The notes beneath the pieces were generated by a model. It saw nothing but the letters and a program-made list of their open reading frames with translations. It ran no database searches and was not told where the DNA came from. Below, piece by piece: positions 7,238 to 17,236 of a DNA stretch of 64,000 nt. Both the position numbers and the translations under genes were made by a program. Location of the stretch: the NCBI RefSeq assembly GCF_011761355.1, contig NZ_JAASRW010000003.1:581188-645187 (forward strand), written 5' to 3'. The DNA comes from Paenibacillus lupini. GTDB lineage: Bacteria > Bacillota > Bacilli > Paenibacillales > Paenibacillaceae. Position 1 is the stretch's first letter; each line of letters opens with the position of its first letter.

Positions 7238-10200
7238 TTATTTCACATTGTCTTCTATTGCCTTAACGAAATGCTCGTTGCCATCCGAAGTGCGAGTTGC
7301 CTCGTGGCTTCTTGTTGCTTCTTCAACTTGACCGAAGGCCCAGTTGCTCTTCGCGACATCCGGGAACGATGGTTCAACATCAGTCAGCGGACCTCTGTAC
7401 AAGAGGCGGTTGATGAGGGTCACCGCTTCAAGACGAACGATGTCTTTGCCCGGTTGGAAAGTACCATCCGGATAACCCGTTGTCAGGCCGTTACGGAACA
7501 ATGCCTCGATTGCAGAGGAGGACCAGCGTCCTTCGCTGTCACCGAATTGTGGTGTAATCGGCATGGAGGTTTCAATCTGCAAGTAGCGGACCATCACCGT
7601 AGCCAATTCCTCACGAGTAACAGGTTGGTTCGGCCGGAAAGTGCCGTCTGCAAAGCCTTTGAAGATACCGCTGTCCGTTACGATACGAATATAACCACTT
7701 GCCCATTGCGTGGATGGTACATCCTTGTAATCGGCTTTCAGCGTTGTTGAGCCGCCGTTAAGCAGGCGTGCGATAATCGCTGCGAGCTCACCGCGGGTCA
7801 GCTTCTGGCTTGGTTTGAATTTGCCGTCAGGGAAGCCAAGAATGTAGCGCTGGTGCTCAACAGTCTCATCTCCGGTCTTGAACAGCAATACTTTCACAGA
7901 AGCTTTTGCTGCCTCTGGGTTAAGAAGCGCTTGGCTTGCCTTACCTTCCACGGAGATCGTCACAAGAAGCTCAGTCTTATCAATCGATGGATACTTCACT
8001 TCTACATTACGAGTACCTTTATCTCCGATGTTGAGGTCTAAGGCATTCCAGGTTACTTTATTGCCTTCTACCTTGCCACCGTCGGCATTGGTTACCGTTG
8101 TGCCTTCTGGCAGAGTGAGTGTAACAGTAGCGCCGGCTGCTAGTTTAGTACCATTGTTCAGATACTCCACTTTAACCTTGCCCGCTGTTCCTTCTTCCTG
8201 TCTATCCTTGTCTACCGATACGTTAACAACGACATTAGGCTTGCCAGTAGAAACGCTTGCCTTGGACATTTGAATATCATGGCGGACAATTGCAAACTCA
8301 ACAGGGATCGTTGGGCTCGTATAAGTGATATAGCCCGGAGCCGTTGCAACGATGTAGTAATCGGTTGTTGGGTAAACCATGTACGCGTATTTGCCGCCGT
8401 CTTTACTTGTCTGCGGGTTCGCGTTGTCGTTTGGAGCAAAGCCAGCGATAGCCGGAAGGGTAACTTCCGTGTCAGGAGTATTGCCGTTTGTAATATTGCG
8501 CACTGTGTTAGCGTAATACAGTTTTACGGTTGCTCCGTCAATGGCAGCATGGGTATTGATGTCGGTAATGTCGCCGTACGGGTCAATGAGTTCGTTAAGA
8601 ATGTTCATTTCGCCGTCGGCTGCCAGCTTGATTGTTGGGAGTGTACCGTTGTTGTCTAATGCGTTAATAATAATGTCTTTGAAGCCGCCGTGTTCTGCAT
8701 CCGGAACTTTGAAGATAATTGCAATCTGATACTCCGTATCCAGTTCAAGGCCCGGAATATTAAATACGCCATCTTTCAAAGGTGCTGTGTATTCATGATG
8801 ATCCGGTGCCGGACCAATCAGCTTCACAGTCACTTGGTTCATGAAATCTTCTTCAAGCATGTCATTCTGACCGGTTGGAAGCTTTTGTGTAAGGAGGCCG
8901 GTAATCGTTTTAGTTGATTCAAAAACCTCTCCAGCATTTCCGCTAACTGCACCAACCTCAACGGTTTGCTTGAAGGAAACCTCTTTGGTCTCATTGCCTA
9001 CTTGAACCGTCTTGATTACTTCAATATTGTAGCTTTCGTCACCGCGAGGAACGGCGATGCTGTACTTGCCGTCTGCGTCGGTAATCGCTTCAGCTGCGAA
9101 GTCGATGATGCCGTCGCCGTCAAAGTCTTTTGTAATTTTCACAACTGCGCCAGCAACGATTGTGCGTGCGCCGTTATCCGTTGTTGCTACAACACCTGTT
9201 ACAGAGGCAGGCTCAAACGTAATGATGATCTGCTCCTGCGCATAAATGCTGCGTTCTACGTCATTAGCAGTAGCCGTTACCGGTACGCTTTGCGATAAAA
9301 TACCCTCGATCTTGGACGATTGGTATTCAATTGTTGCTTTACCCGCTGCATCCGTCACCGCGTTCGGGGAACCTCCAAGGAATGTTCCAAGGGATGCGGA
9401 GAAGGTAATATTGACGTCCTTAAGCGGGTTGCCATCAATGTCAGTCAGAATAGCCGTCAATTTCGAAATCGTATGGCCGTCACCTACGATGGAGCTAGGA
9501 TTAGCGCTTAGCTTCAAGATATATTTCACCAGCGCAAAGTCTTGATGAATAGTAGTCTCAGCTGCTTGTCCAGGTAAGGCGTTAATCACTTGATTACGTG
9601 TTGCGTAGCCTTGCTTCTCTACAACTACCAGGTAATGTTCGGTACGTACATTCGGGAAGCTGTAGTAACCGGAAGTGTTTGTTGTTGTGTCTGCTACTTT
9701 ATTGGTTCCTGTCGGGTCATACAGGGTTACATTTGCCCCTTCAATAGAGGCTTGGGTATTACGGTCTTTAACCGTTCCGTCAATGGAGACAGTACGGATT
9801 ACCGTAAAGTTATTATTTTGCAGCTTGGAAGCAGGTTCTGCCGGTAATGTTGTTTCACCCTTCGAAGAGGTGAAGGTTACCGCATGTGCGCCGCTTGCAG
9901 CTTCTGCTGGAAGACGGTATTGCACATTTTCCCATTTCTTGAATCCGTCTGTTTGGTAGGTCTCGCTGTTAGCCAAAGTCAGAGTAACCGAATCATTCTC
10001 TGTTCCGTTGTCCGGACCATCGAAGTCAAAGGTTGCTTTGACTGCAGTTGCGGTTACTTCTGTAATAGCAGAAATCTTAAGCGGTTTGTTAGGCGCTACC
10101 GTCCACTCGGATATATCCGTAACGGCACGGTCGCCAACCCAGCCGTCAAGAAGACGAACGGTCAAAGTGATTGCAGCTGTTTTGGAGTCAAGTTCTCCGT

Positions 10201-13200
10201 CATTAGCTTTGAAGGTAAAGCTGTCTGTGCTGCCATAGCCATCGTCTGGTGTATACGTGTAAGTGCCATCGTTGTTAATAACAACCGTACCATGCGACGG
10301 CGGGGTCACAACCGAGATGGTGAGGGTATCGCCATCAACGTCTTGAGCATTAAAGCTGTCCGTCACACTGGAGCCGGAATCAACAACCGCGGAGTCGTCA
10401 GATACTGTCGGGGCATCATTCACGGCAGTAACCGTAATGTCCACAGTTGCTGGCGCAGAATCCGCAGTGCCGTCATTAGCTTTGAATGTGAAGCTGTCCG
10501 GGCCGTTGTAGTTAGGATCCGGTGTGTACGTATAAGTGCCGTTTGGATTCAATACTACTGTGCCATGCTCAGGCTCCGTCACAAGAACGTAGGTTGGCGT
10601 TGTGCCATCCACATCACCGCCGGTTACAGTACCTGTTACCGGTTGATCCTCAAGCGTTGTGTTGGTTCCTGCATTTGCTGTTGGAGCGTCATTAACTGGT
10701 GTTACGGTAATGCTGACGGTAGCTTCTGGAGAATCAGCTTGTCCGTCATTGGCTTTAAAAGTGAAGCTGTCCGGACCGTTATAATTCGGGTCAGGTGTAT
10801 AAGTGAAAGTGCCGTCTTCGTTGAAAGTAAGTGTGCCGTGCTCAGGCTCATTCACAAGCGTATAGGTCAATGAATCTCCATCCACATCGCTTGCTTTCAC
10901 TTTGTCACTAACCGGCTTATCCTCTGCAGTGCTAACGGTACTGTTCTCCGAACCAGGTGCATCATTCACTGGAGTGACCGTGATGTCGACCTTAGCAGGA
11001 GCAGAATCCTTTGTACCGTCGTTTGCTTTAAACGTAAAGCTGTCCGAACCGTTGAAGTTTGGATCCGGCGTATACGTATAAGTACCGTTCGGATTTAAGG
11101 TCAACGTACCATGTTCAGGTTCAGTTACTACCGTATACGTCAGTGTATTGCTTTCGACGTCTTGGCCAGTAACCGTACCGTCTACCGGTGTATCTTCGGT
11201 TGTTGTTTGATCATCTGCATGAGCAACTGGTGCGTCATTTACTGGATTTACAGTAATCGTAACGGTGCCGGTGGACTTGCCGTTATGGCCGTCATTCGCT
11301 TCAAAGGTGAAGGTATCCTCGCCGTTAAAGTTTGGACCTGGTGTGTACGTATAAGTACCGTCTGGATTTAGGGTCAACGTGCCATGTTCAGGTTCAGTTA
11401 CTACCGTATAAGTAATGGTGTCTTTATCCACGTCGTTAGCGGATACCGAATCCTGAACTGGTGTATCTTCGTTTGTTGTAACACCGCTGTTTACCGCGAA
11501 AGGTGCGTCATTCACCGGCGTAACGGTGATTGTCACGGTTGCCGGAACGGAGTTAAGTGACCCGTCATTGGCTTTAAACGTAAAGCTGTCGGAACCATTG
11601 AAATCCGAATCAGGTGTATACGTATAAGTGCCGTCCGGATTGAACACGAGCGTACCATGCTCAGGTTCAGTGACAAGAGCATAAGTCAGCGAACTGCTGT
11701 CAATATCCTGGCCAGTTACGCTGCCGCTTACCTCAGTATCTTCAGCAGTTGTCTTGCTGGAAGCATCAGCGGTTGGGGCATCGTTCACCGGTGTTACAGT
11801 AATACTTACGGATGCCGTATTCGAGTCTTTCGAGCCGTCATTGGCTTTGAACGTAAAGCTGTCCGGACCATTGTAGTCAGCATCAGGCGTGTAGGTGAAC
11901 GTACCGTTTGTGTTCATGGATACATCACCATGGGAAGGCTGGCCAACTACCGAATATTGCAGGTTATCGCCGTCATTGTCTGTTGCATGAACGCTGCCAT
12001 CAAGAGGTCTGTCTTCCTCGGTTTGCAGGGTGTCGTTCTGTGCAGCAGGAGCTTCGTTTACTTCATTAATGGTGATGCTTACAGTAGCGGGATCGGAGTC
12101 TAGTGCCCCGTCATTAGCTACAAAAGTAAAGCTGTCAGATCCGGAGTAATTCCGATTTGGTGTGTACGTATAATTGCCGTCACTGTTCAAGACGACTGTA
12201 CCATTAATAGGAGCTGTATCAAGACTATAAGTAAGCGAGTTGCTATCAATATCCTGTCCAGTCACAGTTCCACTTACCGGCTGGTTCTCGTCTGTTGTCT
12301 TGCTCGAATTGTTTGCAGTAGGCGCGTCATTGACTGCATTAATCGTCAGACTAACGGTTGCTACATTGGAGTCAGCTTTGCCGTCATTTGCTTTATAGGT
12401 AAAGCTGTCCACTCCGTTGAAGTTAGCATTTGGCGTATACGTAAAGGTACCGTCTTGGTTCAGTGTTACTGTGCCGCTAACCGACGATGTAACAACGGAA
12501 TAAGTCAATGGATTGTTATCGCCATCTGTTGCGGTTACCGAACCGTTAACTGGAGTATCTTCATTTGTGCTTTCACTGCCATCCTGTGCCACTGGTGCAG
12601 CATTAGGTGCTTCCGTTACAGTGATGGTGACGGTAGCCGTGTTAGACTCGTCAGTGCCATCGTTGGCTGTGAAGGTAAAGCTGTCTGTTCCGATAAAACC
12701 GTCGTCAGGCGTGTAGGTGTATGTGCCTAGCACCTCATCGAATTTAACTGTGCCGTGTTGCGATTCATCAGCTTTTTCGAAATATAATAAATCGCCATCT
12801 AGATCCGTACCCGTTACCGTACCATCTACTGGGGTACTTTCCATCGTACTTGTACTGGAATCATTGGCAACAGGTACATCATTAACTGAATTAACCGTAA
12901 GGTCTACCGTAGCTATACCTGAGTCAAGCGAACCGTCGTTCACTTTGTAAGTGAAGCTGTCCGGACCGTTGTAATTCGCACTTGGTGTGTATGTAAAAGA
13001 TCCATTCGGATTCAGGGTCAAAGTGCCATGCGATGTTCCCGAGACAAGAGTATAGGTGATCGAATCACCGTTAATGTCGCTGCCTTTATCGCTCAGGGAT
13101 TTATTGAAGGTCGTATCTTCATCACCTTCAAAAGTAGCACTCGCCGCGGTTGGCGCCGTATTTACTTTATTTGTTGTATCCGTTGCCGTCTTGGCCGGAT

Positions 13201-14221
13201 TGCCCTGGGCATTGACGATATCTGCGGCTACGGTGATCGTACCGTACTTAAGAGCAGAGAAGTCAAGCTGGACGGAATAGGTTCCGCCTGCCACAACGGT
13301 TGTTGCATAGTTCCGCTCAGTGTTCGAGGAATCCTTCACCGTCAGGGTGACAGGCTGTCCAACACCTGCAGTTGTAGATCCAGAAATTTTAACCGAGCCC
13401 ATATTATCTTGGCCAGCTGTCAGTTTGCCGTCACCGCCGTCATCAATGGTAACGTCGATGGTTGGGGCAGAGCTGTTGTCATGTTGTACCGGATTAGTAA
13501 ACGTTCCACCCGCAGCACCAAAGTTGATGGAGAATTGCCGTTGATTCAGGCTGGCGGTATTGCCGATTACTAGATCCAGTGCGCTAATAGGCGCGGTATA
13601 GTTAACAATAGCTGATGCCGTGTTGTCGAAGGTAGTTCCATTTAGGGAAGAGTCTCTTCCTGCAAACTGAGTTCTGCCATTCGTTCCATTGCCAATAGCA
13701 AGCTGTGTAGGATTATTCACAGAATAGCTTGCAAAGCCGGACATTTCGATAAATTCCTTAGCTGAAGCGCTGCTGCCGTCAATATCGATTAGCGTCACAA
13801 AGAAGTTCTTGATGGAAACCGGGTTGCCGGTTGCCTGGTCAATAAAATCAAAGTGGAAAGTCAGATAACCGCTTCCGGAGGTAGTTGTTACCCATGGATT
13901 AAAGCGGCTATCGAAGCCTGTTCCGGGATTGTCCAGAACATTGCTTGCAAGTGAGGCTCCGCTCGTTAATTCCTTGATGGTAACTTTGGCATCAATCGTA
14001 ACACCGTCTCTAGTAATGACGTTCGTATACTTGTAGACGGCGTCTTTTTTTCCGGCAGTGCCGGTAAGTAGGGTAGGGGTACCCAAATTCATCGCGTTAC
14101 TCTTAATGTCCACGACATTCACGGCTGCTTTAGTGGCAGTTGGATGCGTGACAGCGAGCATGACGCCTAGTACAAGAAGCAACAAAGCAATTCTTGTAAA
14201 GACAGATGATCGAGCCAACAT
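7238..14221 (-). CDS. Giant SLH-anchored surface protein with 11 cadherin-like repeats
   Basis: ATG 14221 is preferred because AAAGGA sits 9 bp upstream; another in-frame ATG lies at 14242. A signal peptide (FTRIALLLLVLGVMLAVTHPTATKA) leads a ~2,327-residue secreted protein. Order: a unique N-terminal domain (to about residue 350); eleven tandem ~91-residue cadherin-like units (about 354-1357), each with a TYTPD-NYNG-DSFTFKANDG core and a VNDAP linker; carboxypeptidase-regulatory-like folds around an invasin-type Ig domain (ANPSSIVGDGHTISKL, near 1570); a DUF11-like domain; and three C-terminal SLH motifs (FPDGKFKPSQKLTRGELAA, FADGTFRPNQPVTREELA, YPDGTFQPGKDIVRLEA) that bind pyruvylated wall polymer. 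Its role is probably adhesion or matrix formation. The ligand is unknown. Confidence 0.92.
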   Translation of the reverse strand: MLARSSVFTRIALLLLVLGVMLAVTHPTATKAAVNVVDIKSNAMNLGTPTLLTGTAGKKDAVYKYTNVITRDGVTIDAKVTIKELTSGASLASNVLDNPGTGFDSRFNPWVTTTSGSGYLTFHFDFIDQATGNPVSIKNFFVTLIDIDGSSASAKEFIEMSGFASYSVNNPTQLAIGNGTNGRTQFAGRDSSLNGTTFDNTASAIVNYTAPISALDLVIGNTASLNQRQFSINFGAAGGTFTNPVQHDNSSAPTIDVTIDDGGDGKLTAGQDNMGSVKISGSTTAGVGQPVTLTVKDSSNTERNYATTVVAGGTYSVQLDFSALKYGTITVAADIVNAQGNPAKTATDTTNKVNTAPTAASATFEGDEDTTFNKSLSDKGSDINGDSITYTLVSGTSHGTLTLNPNGSFTYTPSANYNGPDSFTYKVNDGSLDSGIATVDLTVNSVNDVPVANDSSTSTMESTPVDGTVTGTDLDGDLLYFEKADESQHGTVKFDEVLGTYTYTPDDGFIGTDSFTFTANDGTDESNTATVTITVTEAPNAAPVAQDGSESTNEDTPVNGSVTATDGDNNPLTYSVVTSSVSGTVTLNQDGTFTYTPNANFNGVDSFTYKANDGKADSNVATVSLTINAVNDAPTANNSSKTTDENQPVSGTVTGQDIDSNSLTYSLDTAPINGTVVLNSDGNYTYTPNRNYSGSDSFTFVANDGALDSDPATVSITINEVNEAPAAQNDTLQTEEDRPLDGSVHATDNDGDNLQYSVVGQPSHGDVSMNTNGTFTYTPDADYNGPDSFTFKANDGSKDSNTASVSITVTPVNDAPTADASSKTTAEDTEVSGSVTGQDIDSSSLTYALVTEPEHGTLVFNPDGTYTYTPDSDFNGSDSFTFKANDGSLNSVPATVTITVTPVNDAPFAVNSGVTTNEDTPVQDSVSANDVDKDTITYTVVTEPEHGTLTLNPDGTYTYTPGPNFNGEDTFTFEANDGHNGKSTGTVTITVNPVNDAPVAHADDQTTTEDTPVDGTVTGQDVESNTLTYTVVTEPEHGTLTLNPNGTYTYTPDPNFNGSDSFTFKANDGTKDSAPAKVDITVTPVNDAPGSENSTVSTAEDKPVSDKVKASDVDGDSLTYTLVNEPEHGTLTFNEDGTFTYTPDPNYNGPDSFTFKANDGQADSPEATVSITVTPVNDAPTANAGTNTTLEDQPVTGTVTGGDVDGTTPTYVLVTEPEHGTVVLNPNGTYTYTPDPNYNGPDSFTFKANDGTADSAPATVDITVTAVNDAPTVSDDSAVVDSGSSVTDSFNAQDVDGDTLTISVVTPPSHGTVVINNDGTYTYTPDDGYGSTDSFTFKANDGELDSKTAAITLTVRLLDGWVGDRAVTDISEWTVAPNKPLKISAITEVTATAVKATFDFDGPDNGTENDSVTLTLANSETYQTDGFKKWENVQYRLPAEAASGAHAVTFTSSKGETTLPAEPASKLQNNNFTVIRTVSIDGTVKDRNTQASIEGANVTLYDPTGTNKVADTTTNTSGYYSFPNVRTEHYLVVVEKQGYATRNQVINALPGQAAETTIHQDFALVKYILKLSANPSSIVGDGHTISKLTAILTDIDGNPLKDVNITFSASLGTFLGGSPNAVTDAAGKATIEYQSSKIEGILSQSVPVTATANDVERSIYAQEQIIITFEPASVTGVVATTDNGARTIVAGAVVKITKDFDGDGIIDFAAEAITDADGKYSIAVPRGDESYNIEVIKTVQVGNETKEVSFKQTVEVGAVSGNAGEVFESTKTITGLLTQKLPTGQNDMLEEDFMNQVTVKLIGPAPDHHEYTAPLKDGVFNIPGLELDTEYQIAIIFKVPDAEHGGFKDIIINALDNNGTLPTIKLAADGEMNILNELIDPYGDITDINTHAAIDGATVKLYYANTVRNITNGNTPDTEVTLPAIAGFAPNDNANPQTSKDGGKYAYMVYPTTDYYIVATAPGYITYTSPTIPVEFAIVRHDIQMSKASVSTGKPNVVVNVSVDKDRQEEGTAGKVKVEYLNNGTKLAAGATVTLTLPEGTTVTNADGGKVEGNKVTWNALDLNIGDKGTRNVEVKYPSIDKTELLVTISVEGKASQALLNPEAAKASVKVLLFKTGDETVEHQRYILGFPDGKFKPSQKLTRGELAAIIARLLNGGSTTLKADYKDVPSTQWASGYIRIVTDSGIFKGFADGTFRPNQPVTREELATVMVRYLQIETSMPITPQFGDSEGRWSSSAIEALFRNGLTTGYPDGTFQPGKDIVRLEAVTLINRLLYRGPLTDVEPSFPDVAKSNWAFGQVEEATRSHEATRTSDGNEHFVKAIEDNVK

Positions 14222-14242
14222 AGACTCACATCCTTTCTTCAT

Positions 14243-14693
14243 TTATAGTAGGTTCTCGATGTGTCAAATTTTAGGTTAATAGTCCCTACTATTCGACACC
14301 AATCTAGTACTAAATAACTATAAATGACGGAAGATGACAGCGTCAACAAGAGTTTTGCTAATTATATCCAATTTTTCGACAGGGATGTTTAATCCATAAT
14401 TTGGAATTATGTGAGAGTTGGAGAGATTAAAAAGAATAGTACAACCTCTGATGGAATTATAAGGTATAACTGATTTTGAGAGTTTTTGGTAAAGCTCGTT
14501 AATGGTAAAGGCCATCGAATATTTAGATTAGAAATAATCTATTAAATGGTGTATTTAATCGTTATATTTCAAGTCAATAATTCTATAAAAATATTATAGA
14601 AGAACTGCAGGACCACAGACTACTTATCGTTTGAAAAGGGGCGGTCACTTTTTTTAATTGGATGTATTTACAATTTCAGGATATCGGCATATT
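14243..14693. other. AT-rich intergenic region upstream of the adhesin and TetR genes
   Basis: About 450 bp between divergent genes. A 65-codon minus-strand reading (14318-14515) has no ribosome-binding site and no recognisable similarity, so I do not call it a gene. The region presumably holds the adhesin promoter and 5' UTR. I saw no clear cyclic-di-GMP riboswitch core in it. Confidence 0.5.
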
Positions 14694-14713
14694 ATATAAA
14701 TAAACGTTTATAT
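14694..14713. promoter_or_regulatory. Candidate TetR operator
   Basis: The perfect palindrome ATAAACGTTTAT (14700-14711) sits inside the wider repeat ATATAAA-N6-TTTATAT (14694-14713). It lies 29 bp before the start of the TetR gene, consistent with autoregulation of the TetR-ABC operon. Confidence 0.6.
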
Positions 14714-14741
14714 ATTTAATGGCAGGGAGGTTGCTCTACGA

Positions 14742-15350
14742 ATGGCTAGAACCGTCAATGCTCAGGCAAGACAAGAGAAAAGGGATCTTATCATACAAAC
14801 AGCTGTCACTGTATTCCCGGAGCATGGCTTTTCTGGAACGACATTTGCTTTGTTAGCGAAAAAGATAGGGATCAGTCCGGCAACCATTCTGCTCTACTTC
14901 GAGAGCAAAGAGGAGTTGTTCCGTTGTACCGTCATCGAGCCGCTGGAACGATTCAGGGAGCCATTCCTTGCTTTCTCCACTTATGAAGGGACGCCTCTGG
15001 AGAAAATTCTGGCGATGATCGATTGGCATGTTCAGATGGTGGCGAGCACCTCATCTTATTTGCGCTTGGTTCAGTATGTATTAGGTCAGCATCAACGTTT
15101 TCCACAAGAAGCCGAAGCGCTATACCATTTCGCTGAAGAAAGCATGAATAGACTGACTTCCGTCATTGAAGACGGTCAGGCTGCTGGGCAGCTTCAGAAG
15201 CTGGATGCACGAGAGGTGGCATGGGGCTACATCTGCTTTATTCAAGGTGTGGGGCTAGTGAACACCGATGAAGCTACCTCACCAATCTGGGACTCCATGC
15301 GCAGAGTAGGCATTCATATGTTTGCACCTGTACCTGTAACGAATCCATAA
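14742..15350 (+). CDS. TetR family transcriptional regulator
   Basis: 202 residues. The N-terminal HTH spans about residues 25-65 (TVFPEHGFSGTTFALLAKKI then GISPATILLYFESKEELF), and the remainder is the all-helical ligand domain. AGGGAGG precedes the ATG. It is the first gene of a three-gene operon with an ABC ATPase (27 bp downstream) and a permease, so it most likely represses this exporter and is released by a transported compound. A palindrome upstream is a plausible operator. The ligand cannot be predicted. Confidence 0.88.
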   Translation: MARTVNAQARQEKRDLIIQTAVTVFPEHGFSGTTFALLAKKIGISPATILLYFESKEELFRCTVIEPLERFREPFLAFSTYEGTPLEKILAMIDWHVQMVASTSSYLRLVQYVLGQHQRFPQEAEALYHFAEESMNRLTSVIEDGQAAGQLQKLDAREVAWGYICFIQGVGLVNTDEATSPIWDSMRRVGIHMFAPVPVTNP

Positions 15351-15377
15351 TCTTGAGAGCCAAGAGGTGAGGTTTCA

Positions 15378-16373
15378 GTGGAATTGATCGAGATTGACCA
15401 GGTGAACAAGGTGTATAAGAAAGGGAAAAAGCAGGCGAATATCGATATCAGCTTTTCGATCAGAGAGGGTGAAATTCTAGGTCTGCTTGGTCCTAATGGC
15501 GCGGGTAAAAGCACTTTGATAAAGCAGATCGTTGGGCTGCTTGCTCCAACCTCCGGTGAAGTCCGGTACAAAGGGACTAATGTGCTGAAGCAGGCGAAAA
15601 AGGTGGCTTCCGAGTTTGGTTACTATGCGCAGGAGCCTCATGCTCTAGGCGCACTGACTGCTAAGGAAGCTCTATTATTCACAGGGATACTACGAGGGCT
15701 CGCTAAGAAGGAAGCAGAGAAGCAAACGATGGGGCTGCTCGAGCGGTTCAGTATGGCTGATTTGGCAGGACGACCACTTAAGAAGCTTTCCGGCGGGCAA
15801 AAACGGATGATTGGCATTGGCACAACGATTATTGGAGATTCCCGAGTGCTTGTCCTTGATGAGCCTACGAATGAACTCGATCCTCTAAACCGGCGGCTGG
15901 TATGGGATATTATCGTGGAGCAGAACCGAAAAGGTGCGACGATTATTCTCGTTACGCATAATGTGCTGGAAGCGGAGCGGGTTGTCGACCGTGTTGCTTT
16001 TATTAATCACGCCCGGCTGCTGGAAATTGACAGCGTTCCTCACCTGAAGCAGCGGGTGGATGGCCGGCTGAAGCTGGAATTGACGGCTGTTGAAGGAGAA
16101 GCGGGTTATTTAATGAGGCGCTTTGAAGAATGGGGCGATATCCAGCAGACAGGCGAGAACCGGCTGCGGCTGCTTATAGACAAGAACCGGGCGAGCAGTC
16201 TGCTTGACTGGATGGTGCATACCAGTGATCTGCCTATTGATGAGTATGCCATGCTTCCTCCAAATCTCGAGGATGTCTATCTCTATATAGATGGCCAGAA
16301 AGAGAAGTTTGCGGAAGAGCGAGCGGCGAATGCAATAGAAGATGCGGAGAAGGTAGGGAGTTACGTTGGATAA
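15378..16373 (+). CDS. ABC-2 exporter ATP-binding protein (CcmA/DrrA type)
   Basis: A GTG start follows AGAGGTGAGG. 331 residues: Walker A GPNGAGKST at 38-46, Q-loop YYAQEP, signature LSGGQKRM, Walker B VLVLDEPTNELD and H-loop VTHN. The ~100-residue C-terminal extension is seen in drug/antibiotic exporter ATPases. It powers export through the membrane protein encoded next, whose start overlaps this gene by 8 bp. Co-transcription with a TetR gene points to a drug or self-made toxic compound, but the substrate is unknown. Confidence 0.9.
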   Translation: MELIEIDQVNKVYKKGKKQANIDISFSIREGEILGLLGPNGAGKSTLIKQIVGLLAPTSGEVRYKGTNVLKQAKKVASEFGYYAQEPHALGALTAKEALLFTGILRGLAKKEAEKQTMGLLERFSMADLAGRPLKKLSGGQKRMIGIGTTIIGDSRVLVLDEPTNELDPLNRRLVWDIIVEQNRKGATIILVTHNVLEAERVVDRVAFINHARLLEIDSVPHLKQRVDGRLKLELTAVEGEAGYLMRRFEEWGDIQQTGENRLRLLIDKNRASSLLDWMVHTSDLPIDEYAMLPPNLEDVYLYIDGQKEKFAEERAANAIEDAEKVGSYVG

Positions 16374-17136
16374 TGCGCTGGCTTTTGTAAAAGGCAGGAT
16401 GTGGACGGAGCTTTACATTCTATTCCGGATTCAAGTCGCCATTGTACGTGAGCAGTGGATGTGGATTTTCGTTATGGCAACAATCTTCCCGCTGACGACA
16501 CTGCTATCGATGAAGTTTATGTATGGCGTGACATCCGAACAGATCATGGTGAATGTCATTGTCGGCAACATCGTATTTGCAATTATTATGATGGGATTTA
16601 ATGCACTAGGCACGGAAATCTCGTGGCAGAAGCATGCCGGCTATTTTACTTTCTACTCCTCTCTTCCGATCTCGAAAGCGGTCTTTGTTGTTACTCAGCT
16701 CGCACGAGGGCTTATGACCACACTTCCTTCGGTGATTATTATGGCGTTTATCGGGCAGTTCGCTTATGGCATCCATCTTCATTACGAATGGGGACTTATT
16801 CCGGTGTTCCTTCTGGCTGTTCTTAGTATGGTTGGGGTCGGGGCGGGGATTGGCTTCTGGTCTCCGGATCATCAAATGACCAATATGCTCGTGCAGGGAC
16901 TGATGATGTTCGTAGGGTTTCTGTCGCCAGTAATGATGGAAGCGAGTCAGCTTCCGCCGGTTCTAAGATATATCGGTTATATATTCCCAACCACTTATTC
17001 GGCTTCTGCTCTAAGAGAGTTGTTGACCAAAGGGTGGACGGAAGCGGTGACGATTGATGTGATAATATTGATCGCTTTTCTCATCTTTTCGTTTGCGGTC
17101 ATCTCCAGAATGATCAGCTGGCGGGCGGCGGAGTAG
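16366..17136 (+). CDS. ABC-2 type transporter permease
   Basis: A TTG start overlaps the ATPase gene by 8 bp, implying translational coupling. 256 residues with six hydrophobic segments: the first around MWIFVMATIFPLTTLLSM, and the fifth and sixth around LMMFVGFLSPVMM and VIILIAFLIFSFAVIS. The layout matches ABC-2 export permeases that dimerise with the preceding ATPase. The gene ends the TetR-ATPase-permease operon, and a terminator hairpin follows. Confidence 0.85.
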   Translation: MDNALAFVKGRMWTELYILFRIQVAIVREQWMWIFVMATIFPLTTLLSMKFMYGVTSEQIMVNVIVGNIVFAIIMMGFNALGTEISWQKHAGYFTFYSSLPISKAVFVVTQLARGLMTTLPSVIIMAFIGQFAYGIHLHYEWGLIPVFLLAVLSMVGVGAGIGFWSPDHQMTNMLVQGLMMFVGFLSPVMMEASQLPPVLRYIGYIFPTTYSASALRELLTKGWTEAVTIDVIILIAFLIFSFAVISRMISWRAAE

Positions 17137-17141
17137 GAATG

Positions 17142-17179
17142 AAAGGCCGGATCTTGCTCTATGTAGGATTCGGCTTTTT
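17142..17179 (+). terminator. Terminator of the TetR-ABC operon
   Basis: GCCGGATC (17146-17153) pairs with GATTCGGC (17167-17174), one G-T pair, followed by TTTTTG. Confidence 0.65.
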
Positions 17180-17236
17180 GCATGTGGGAATGTTACAATA
17201 GGCTATTGTAAAAGGGAACTAGGAGGATTCAGCAGC

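Noticed and set aside
9884..10873. Several long plus-strand readings within the adhesin gene (up to 329 codons)
   Set aside because: They repeat with the same period as the cadherin-like units on the other strand and have no start signals; they are antisense shadows of the repeats.
14318..14515. 65-codon minus-strand gene upstream of the adhesin
   Set aside because: No Shine-Dalgarno sequence, AT-rich composition and no recognisable domain; kept only as part of the intergenic description.
14243..14741. Cyclic-di-GMP riboswitch controlling the adhesin
   Set aside because: Functionally attractive, but I could not find a GEMM-type core in the region on the minus strand.
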